This document shows, piece by piece, positions 6,897 through 10,153 of a DNA stretch of 10,153 bases (position 1 is the first letter of the stretch; each line of letters opens with the position of its first letter). A program made the translations under genes and the position numbers. Origin of the DNA: an uncultured bacterium (GTDB taxonomy: Bacteria; Spirochaetota; Spirochaetia; Sphaerochaetales; Sphaerochaetaceae). The notes under the pieces are model-generated. The model was not told the origin of the DNA, did not search any database, and saw nothing but the letters and a program-made list of their open reading frames with translations. The DNA is taken from contig CAJMOS010000108.1 in assembly GCA_905215015.1 (NCBI GenBank), positions 1 through 10,153 of the forward strand, in the 5' to 3' direction.

Positions 6897-7687
6897 CAGA
6901 CTTGATCTGGAGGGTGATACTTCCCGGTTCCGAAGATCTCCGCCTCTTCGCCGAAAGCGAGGAACGGGTTTCCTACTGGGAGCACGAGGTCGCCAGGCGG
7001 TTCGGGCTTTTCGGACCGAAAAGCGCGGCATACCAGAACGCGGAACGAAACTTGATCCAGTCGCACGTTGACGCGGGCAACTGGAGCGAGGCGCTACGGC
7101 TTGCCTTGGACTGGGAGAAGCGCCATAGTGGGCAACTGACTGACAATCGGGCGGAAAATTTCTTGGCGTTGGGAAGGTGCTTCCTGGGACTGCGCAAGTT
7201 TGTCGAGGCGCGAGAGGTGCTATCCACCTTGCTACGCAGTACCGAACAACCGATTTTCGGACAGTGGACCCTCTATTACCATATCCATGCGGTCACCCTT
7301 TTTGCCGATTACCTGCACGCCGCGGAAACAAAGGCGCTTGACGAGGAATCGATGCGCTACCTCGCCTTCCTCAAATCCAAGCAGGGGCTCGGCGACGAAA
7401 TCACCCTGACGGTGGAGATGCGGCTCCTGCTCGCCCTTTGCCAAGAGCGGAGAGGCGACCTGGACCACGCCCTCTCCAACTACCGGCAAGTCTACCAGTT
7501 CTTCAAGCAACGGGAACTCTTTCCCGCCCCTGCCTGCAGGACCGGGTTGCTGGCCCGCATCTACCGGATGCAGAAACGCAAGAACCAGGAAGTTGCCTCA
7601 ATCGAGACGAGGATGTGGATCAAGAACCTTCTGAAGGAACACCCCGAACTGGAGGTTCCGACACGACGCTACATCGACGCGTCGTGA
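6893..7687 (+). CDS. TPR-like helical repeat protein of unknown function
   Basis: A 264-residue cytoplasmic-looking protein with no signal peptide or membrane helix. Helix pairs with TPR spacing are visible at residues 46-76 (ends in WSEALRLALDWEK), 86-116 (LALGRCFLGLRKFVEAREVL) and 178-206 (LLALCQERRGDLDHALSNY), suggesting a protein-binding scaffold. ATG 6893 is chosen because it overlaps the methyltransferase stop as ATGA; an in-frame upstream start at 6785 would lie inside that gene. The C-terminal 22 codons overlap, on the opposite strand, the end of the polyferredoxin gene (68-base convergent overlap). I do not recognise a named family. Being coupled to the methyltransferase, it may bind that enzyme or its substrate, but this is inference from position only. 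Confidence 0.75.
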   Translation: MTDLIWRVILPGSEDLRLFAESEERVSYWEHEVARRFGLFGPKSAAYQNAERNLIQSHVDAGNWSEALRLALDWEKRHSGQLTDNRAENFLALGRCFLGLRKFVEAREVLSTLLRSTEQPIFGQWTLYYHIHAVTLFADYLHAAETKALDEESMRYLAFLKSKQGLGDEITLTVEMRLLLALCQERRGDLDHALSNYRQVYQFFKQRELFPAPACRTGLLARIYRMQKRKNQEVASIETRMWIKNLLKEHPELEVPTRRYIDAS

Positions 7688-8504
7688 GACGGAGCGCCCC
7701 TTCGGGGCAGATGGCTGCGCACTTTCCACAACGGATGCACAGCGACATCTGTCCGCTTCCGGCGGGGTTGAGGTCCATGGGACAGGCAACGTGGCAGCGC
7801 CCGCAATGGATGCACTTCTGTTCATCCCAGCACAGCCGGACCGGGCTGAGATGGTTTCCCATGCCGTACAGCGCCCCGAGCGGGCAGAAATACCGGCAGA
7901 AGGGGCGATACACCACCAGACAGAGCAGAAGCAAGGCCACAAGCAATAACAGCTTCCAGGCAAAGAGCCAGGAAAGCATCGGACGAAGTCCCTCGTTCCA
8001 GATTGCGAACAGCAGTCCCCCTTCCAAGGTACCCGCGGGGCACACATAGGCGCAGAACCAATCCTTACCGAAACCGAAGGCGTCAAGCGCGAAGAGGGGA
8101 AACAGCACGCACAGGCCCCCAAGCAGGACAAACTTCATCCCCCGCAGCACCTTCTCGCCGGGCAACCGCCGGAGTTTGGGACCAAAGGGTATCTTGTGAA
8201 GGAGTTCCTGCAAGAGCCCGAACGGGCAAAGCCAGCCACAGACAAAGCGCCCAAGCACCGAACCGAAGAGCGCCAACAGGCCCGCCACGTAGAAGAAGGA
8301 GCCAAGGTCCCTTGTGGCAAGCGAGGCTTGCAGAGAGCCCAGAGGACAGGCGGTCGTGGCTAGCGGACAGGCATAGCAGTTCAGGCCGGGCAGGCAGAGC
8401 CGTTTGCTCCAGCCAGTGAACAGACGGTTCCGGGCCAGGCCGTAGAGATAGCCGTTGGAAAGCGCGGCAAAGCAGGCCTGGAGCAAGTGACGACGTTTAT
8501 CCAA
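7620..8504 (-). CDS. Membrane 4Fe-4S polyferredoxin, NapH/MauN-like
   Basis: A 294-residue membrane iron-sulfur protein. Cysteine motifs in order: CLPGLNCYACP (C37, C43, C46), CGWLCP (C89, C93), CAYVCP (C151, C155), CRYFCP (C203, C207), then two ferredoxin clusters CIHCGRCHVACP (C231-C241) and CIRCGKCAAICP (C256-C266). Hydrophobic helices lie near 70-86, 122-142 and 183-200. The repeated Cx3CP at membrane ends is typical of the NapH/NosR/MauN-like electron-transfer family, which passes electrons from the cytoplasm toward exported redox proteins. The start I choose is TTG 8504 (TTG-GAT-AAA-CGT), overlapping the stop of the CXXC peptide gene, with GGAG 10 bases upstream; homologues begin with a similar short basic stretch. 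A longer start at TTG 8615 would only translate the CXXC peptide gene out of frame. About 20 residues beyond the last cluster run into the convergent TPR gene. The electron donor is unknown. Confidence 0.8.
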   Translation of the reverse strand: MDKRRHLLQACFAALSNGYLYGLARNRLFTGWSKRLCLPGLNCYACPLATTACPLGSLQASLATRDLGSFFYVAGLLALFGSVLGRFVCGWLCPFGLLQELLHKIPFGPKLRRLPGEKVLRGMKFVLLGGLCVLFPLFALDAFGFGKDWFCAYVCPAGTLEGGLLFAIWNEGLRPMLSWLFAWKLLLLVALLLLCLVVYRPFCRYFCPLGALYGMGNHLSPVRLCWDEQKCIHCGRCHVACPMDLNPAGSGQMSLCIRCGKCAAICPEGALRLTTRRCSVVSEPPVRGVPSEGS

Positions 8505-8625
8505 GGCCGACACACTCCATGCACAGGTTCGCGGCCTTCTGCCAGACGGCATAGGGACCACCAAGGACCAGCCCAAGGACAAGCAGGCAACCAGCAAGGA
8601 CGAGAGGGAGAACAATCCGTCTCAT
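8497..8625 (-). CDS. 42-residue CXXC membrane peptide (CD1871A-like)
   Basis: A tiny gene encoding 42 residues: a basic start (MRRIV), one hydrophobic helix rich in Leu/Gly/Val (about residues 4-23), then PYAVWQKAANLCMECVGLG with a CMEC motif (C35, C38) near the C-terminus. The ending KAxNxCxECxGxG matches my memory of the CD1871A family of CXXC-containing microproteins found beside 4Fe-4S proteins and TlpA-like redoxins in Clostridia and others. Its ATG overlaps the stop of the TlpA-like gene (ATGA), and its TAA overlaps the TTG start of the polyferredoxin gene, so all three are translated as a chain. Codon phase and gene order support a real gene despite its size. The role is not established; a membrane-tethered thiol relay between the two neighbours is the natural guess. 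Topology is probably N-in, CXXC outside. Confidence 0.75.
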   Translation of the reverse strand: MRRIVLPLVLAGCLLVLGLVLGGPYAVWQKAANLCMECVGLG

Positions 8626-9119
8626 CGCATCGCCTCAAACTGTCTGGCCAGCGCTTCCTTTGTCTGCTGTCCGTACAGGGGTCCTTCGAGGATTTCCCCG
8701 TTCGCGTCCACCCAGAACGCCGCGGGGATGCCGGAAAGGGAGTTGAGGAACGACGTGGAGAACTCGGCAGAGGGAGCAATGGTAAGGACATGCAAGCCGG
8801 CCTTCTCCATGATCTGCTCCGCCACTTTCCGCTGGCGGGCACTGATGTTGCCCCTGCTGTCCGCGAGATCGGTGCAGATGCCGATGACCTGCACGGTGGG
8901 GTGTTTGCCGGCCACTTCGGCCAAATCGGGCATTTCAGCCCGACAATAACCACACCAAGTGGCCCATACGAAGAGCAGCGAGCGTTCCTTGCGAGCCAGC
9001 TGACTGCCGGAGACCGGCATGCCGCTGATGGCAGTCCCGGAAAAGACCGGACGGATGTTTGCCGCGAAAAGGCACGAGGAAAGAAACAACAAGGAAAACA
9101 CGAGCGATACACGTTTCAT
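8622..9119 (-). CDS. Exported TlpA-like thiol-disulfide oxidoreductase
   Basis: A 165-residue thioredoxin-fold protein. The N-terminus MKRVSLVFSLLFLSSCLFAAN is a signal sequence; LSSC (cysteine 16) fits a lipobox, while FA-AN could be a signal peptidase I site, so it is either a lipoprotein or a soluble periplasmic protein. The active site is FVWATWCGYCRAEMPDL with C56 and C59 (CGYC instead of the thioredoxin CGPC), and the cis-proline loop is SGIPAAFW (P132). These features match TlpA/ResA-type reductases that use exported dithiol chemistry, for example in cytochrome c maturation or sulfoxide and peroxide repair. Start ATG 9119 has no Shine-Dalgarno site; a TACACT box lies six bases upstream. 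The stop overlaps the CXXC peptide start. The partner genes suggest it receives electrons from the polyferredoxin through the membrane peptide. Confidence 0.85.
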   Translation of the reverse strand: MKRVSLVFSLLFLSSCLFAANIRPVFSGTAISGMPVSGSQLARKERSLLFVWATWCGYCRAEMPDLAEVAGKHPTVQVIGICTDLADSRGNISARQRKVAEQIMEKAGLHVLTIAPSAEFSTSFLNSLSGIPAAFWVDANGEILEGPLYGQQTKEALARQFEAMR

Positions 9120-9125
9120 ATGGCA

Positions 9126-9131
9126 AGTGTA
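9126..9131 (-). promoter_or_regulatory. TACACT -10 box before the TlpA-like gene (leaderless type)
   Basis: On the minus strand TACACT is followed by TGCCAT and then the ATG at 9119, a 6-base gap, so a transcript would start at the ATG. The -35 region (TTTCTT at 9149-9154, 17-base spacer) is weak and lies at the edge of the upstream terminator hairpin. Confidence 0.45.
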
Positions 9132-9153
9132 GCAGGCGTCCGAGGCAGAAGAA

Positions 9154-9175
9154 AAGGGGAATTCGCACTCCCCTT
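9154..9175 (-). terminator. Terminator of the 67-residue protein gene
   Basis: AAGGGGA (minus-strand reading, 9175-9169) pairs with TCCCCTT (9160-9154) in a 7-bp stem with an 8-base loop, followed by TTTTCTTCT overlapping the stem end. It lies six bases after the TGA at 9181 and separates this gene from the redox cassette, which has its own start signal. Confidence 0.7.
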
Positions 9176-9180
9176 CACCA

Positions 9181-9384
9181 TCACCCCATAAAATAGAGAT
9201 GCATCAGATTTTCCCAAGTCGTCACCGTCGGATACCGGCGAATCATCGCCTGATAGTCCTCGGGACATTTGTCTTGGAAAACCGCCCATTTCTCCTTTAA
9301 TTTGCCAGCATCCATGCGATGCGGCGTATAGATTCCGTGCCGGCGGCAGGCCTGCTCGAAATCGGTCCGAAAATTTGCCTCCAT
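9181..9384 (-). CDS. Unknown 67-residue protein
   Basis: I do not recognise this small soluble protein. It starts MEANFRTDFEQACRRHGIY and ends TTWENLMHLYFMG, is rich in charged and aromatic residues, has two cysteines (one after QDK, one in EQACRR) and no signal peptide or membrane helix; most of it should form helices. It is very probably a real gene: ATG 9384 follows a strong AAGGAGG by five bases, a good promoter lies 20-50 bases upstream, and a terminator follows the stop. An in-frame upstream start at 9474 would extend through the promoter and is unlikely. It is a stand-alone transcription unit between the M20 peptidase and the redox cassette, so the neighbours give no clear functional hint. 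Confidence 0.7.
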   Translation of the reverse strand: MEANFRTDFEQACRRHGIYTPHRMDAGKLKEKWAVFQDKCPEDYQAMIRRYPTVTTWENLMHLYFMG

Positions 9385-9404
9385 GGCTGCCTCCTTACCG
9401 GACA

Positions 9405-9434
9405 ATGATATCGTATTTGCGCTGCAAAAGTCAA
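9405..9434 (-). promoter_or_regulatory. Promoter of the 67-residue protein gene with palindrome in the spacer
   Basis: Minus-strand TTGACT (9434-9429), an 18-base spacer and TATCAT (9410-9405) form a good sigma70-type promoter, five of six bases matching in each box. The spacer holds the palindrome TTTGC-AGC-GCAAA (9428-9416), directly next to the -35 box, a plausible repressor site. Confidence 0.6.
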
Positions 9435-9496
9435 TATAACATACGGCAATACAAACAGTTAGTAGTATTGACAAGCGGTTCTCTCCACCAAGTCCG

Positions 9497-9540
9497 CCAT
9501 CGCTCTTCCGGGGGAAGAAACATCTTCCCGTTGGCGATGG
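9497..9540 (-). promoter_or_regulatory. Branched or alternative hairpin after the M20 peptidase gene
   Basis: CCATCGC (9497-9503) pairs with GCGATGG (9534-9540), enclosing GGGAAGA-AACA-TCTTCCC (9512-9529). A competing hairpin TCTTCC-GGG-GGAAGA (9504-9518) uses the same GGAAGA. It lies 35-78 bases past the peptidase stop codon and has no T run on either strand. It may be a 3'-end structure or part of a small RNA. The remaining bases of 9435-9574 hold a lone TTGACA on the plus strand (9468-9473) with no -10 box and nothing else I recognise. Confidence 0.4.
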
Positions 9541-9574
9541 AAATGGCCTTGGAACAGGTGGAATCCAGAAGGAG

Positions 9575-10093
9575 TCACCAGTCGAGCGCGCCTTGGGCGA
9601 TCTGCTTGAGATACTCCAGCGTCGCCTTGAAACCTGCCTTCAGGCTGGAGAGCTTGACCGTCTCCTGCCGGGTGTGGGAACCTGTGCCTTCGTAGATTCC
9701 AAGGCAGACCGAAGGGATGCCGGCGGAAAGCGGCACGTTGCAATCGTTGGAGCCGACACAGCGTACCGGGTATCCGCCGTTGTGCCGGATCACTCGTTCG
9801 GCCAAAGCCACCAGCAGCTGCTGTTGTTCGCTTTCCACCCTGCCGGTCGGACGGCTGCCGATAGGCTCCACCGTGAAGCGCAGGCCTTGTTCGGCGCACT
9901 CGGCTATCAGGTTTTCCAACTGCTGGCGCATCACCGCCATCGACTCCTTGCTGGTCGCCCGGTACTCGTAGGTGATCGAGCACTCGCTGGGAATCGAGTT
10001 GACTGTCGTGCCGCCTGAGATCGTCCCCACGTTGCAGGTGGTGAAATCGTCGGGAGTCGCCTGTCCGGCAAGCAAGGTGATCAACGTCGCCAT
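9575..10093 (-). CDS. M20-family metallopeptidase, C-terminal part only
   Basis: The frame from ATG 10093 gives 172 residues that match the second half of M20 zinc peptidases (peptidase T / acetylornithine deacetylase / carboxypeptidase type): NVGTISGGTTVNSIPSEC (21-38) from the dimerisation domain, GSNDCNVPLSAGIPSVCLG (114-132) and GSHTRQE (138-144), which carries the last zinc-ligand histidine (H140). Full proteins are usually about 370-410 residues, so roughly the first 200, including the remaining zinc ligands and catalytic carboxylates, are absent. Upstream the frame continues as VD (GTCGAC) and then meets a TAA at 10102-10100. VDMATLITLL looks like the interior of a normal M20 protein (an N-A-x-x-MA helix), so the ATG at 10093 is probably an internal Met, not a true start. 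The fragment cannot be an active peptidase as it stands. Confidence 0.8.
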   Translation of the reverse strand: MATLITLLAGQATPDDFTTCNVGTISGGTTVNSIPSECSITYEYRATSKESMAVMRQQLENLIAECAEQGLRFTVEPIGSRPTGRVESEQQQLLVALAERVIRHNGGYPVRCVGSNDCNVPLSAGIPSVCLGIYEGTGSHTRQETVKLSSLKAGFKATLEYLKQIAQGALDW

Positions 10094-10099
10094 GTCGAC

Positions 10100-10153
10100 T
10101 TAGCCTGTCAATCTGCAAAGGAGAGATTTTCGGATTATTGGGTCCGAATGGTG
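10100..10153 (+). CDS. ABC transporter ATP-binding protein, N-terminal fragment
   Basis: In the frame starting at 10102 the last bases read SLSICKGEIFGLLGPNG, the canonical lead-in to the Walker A P-loop of an ABC ATPase (next expected residues are A/S-GKTT). The stretch is less GC-rich (24 of 54 bases) than its surroundings and begins immediately after GTCGAC, where the M20 peptidase coding frame on the opposite strand stops. No start codon is visible, so the true 5' end of this gene is also missing. The match is short but very characteristic. Confidence 0.55.

Noticed and set aside
7696..7708. GCCCC-TTC-GGGGC hairpin just after the TPR-like gene as its terminator
   Set aside because: No T run follows on the plus strand, and the bases encode the conserved CPEGA of the polyferredoxin on the minus strand, which explains their composition.
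8487..9191. A 234-codon plus-strand frame over the TlpA-like gene
   Set aside because: The minus strand carries the signal sequence, CGYC active site and cis-Pro loop; the plus-strand translation has no plausible domain.
1..10153. A mobile element, phage island, defence system or CRISPR array
   Set aside because: I found no transposase, integrase, terminal repeats, direct-repeat array or defence-type domain. Genes are mostly housekeeping or metabolic.

Overview
The window is about 10 kb of GC-rich, tightly packed bacterial chromosome with no rRNA, tRNA, CRISPR array, transposase or phage gene. Gene content and protein style (a long-chain acyl-CoA ligase next to a YhbY RNA-binding protein, FolC-ThpR, and a TlpA / CXXC peptide / polyferredoxin cassette) suggest an anaerobic, possibly gut-associated bacterium. 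A spirochaete of the Sphaerochaeta/Treponema kind is my best guess, but this rests on remembered resemblance only.

Layout: (1) 1-210, the C-terminus of a GH20 beta-N-acetylhexosaminidase whose first ~35 bases look foreign. (2) 377-1904 (+), a translationally coupled pair: a YhhQ-type queuosine-precursor transporter and a radical SAM protein that I interpret as a QueL-like queuine lyase, preceded by a small hairpin with an A-rich tail. (3) 2036-4120 (-), a CRS1/YhbY protein and an AMP-binding acyl-CoA ligase in one operon, ending at a good terminator. (4) 4292-6108 (+), folC and thpR with a 4-base overlap. (5) 6123-7687 (+), an orphan SAM methyltransferase and a TPR-like protein with a 4-base overlap. 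(6) 9119-7620 (-), an exported TlpA-like thioredoxin, a 42-residue CXXC membrane peptide of the CD1871A type, and a NapH/MauN-like membrane polyferredoxin, all overlapping. (7) 9384-9181 (-), an unknown 67-residue protein with its own promoter, ribosome binding site and terminator. (8) 10093-9575 (-), the C-terminal part of an M20 peptidase cut off at a GTCGAC site, after which the last 54 bases encode the Walker A region of an unrelated ABC ATPase on the + strand.

Working together: the transporter and radical SAM protein would import and remodel queuosine-type bases so that the cell can make queuosine tRNA by salvage. The three-gene redox cassette would move electrons across the membrane to a periplasmic or lipid-anchored thiol-disulfide protein; its biochemical role is, to my knowledge, not established. 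Three genes (folC, the methyltransferase, the TlpA-like gene) share a TAYACT box 6-7 bases before an ATG and lack a Shine-Dalgarno sequence, which suggests leaderless transcripts, while other genes in the window have Shine-Dalgarno sites. Both window ends look like breakpoints (assembly or cloning chimera, or real recombination), so the two end genes should not be read as naturally truncated without checking.
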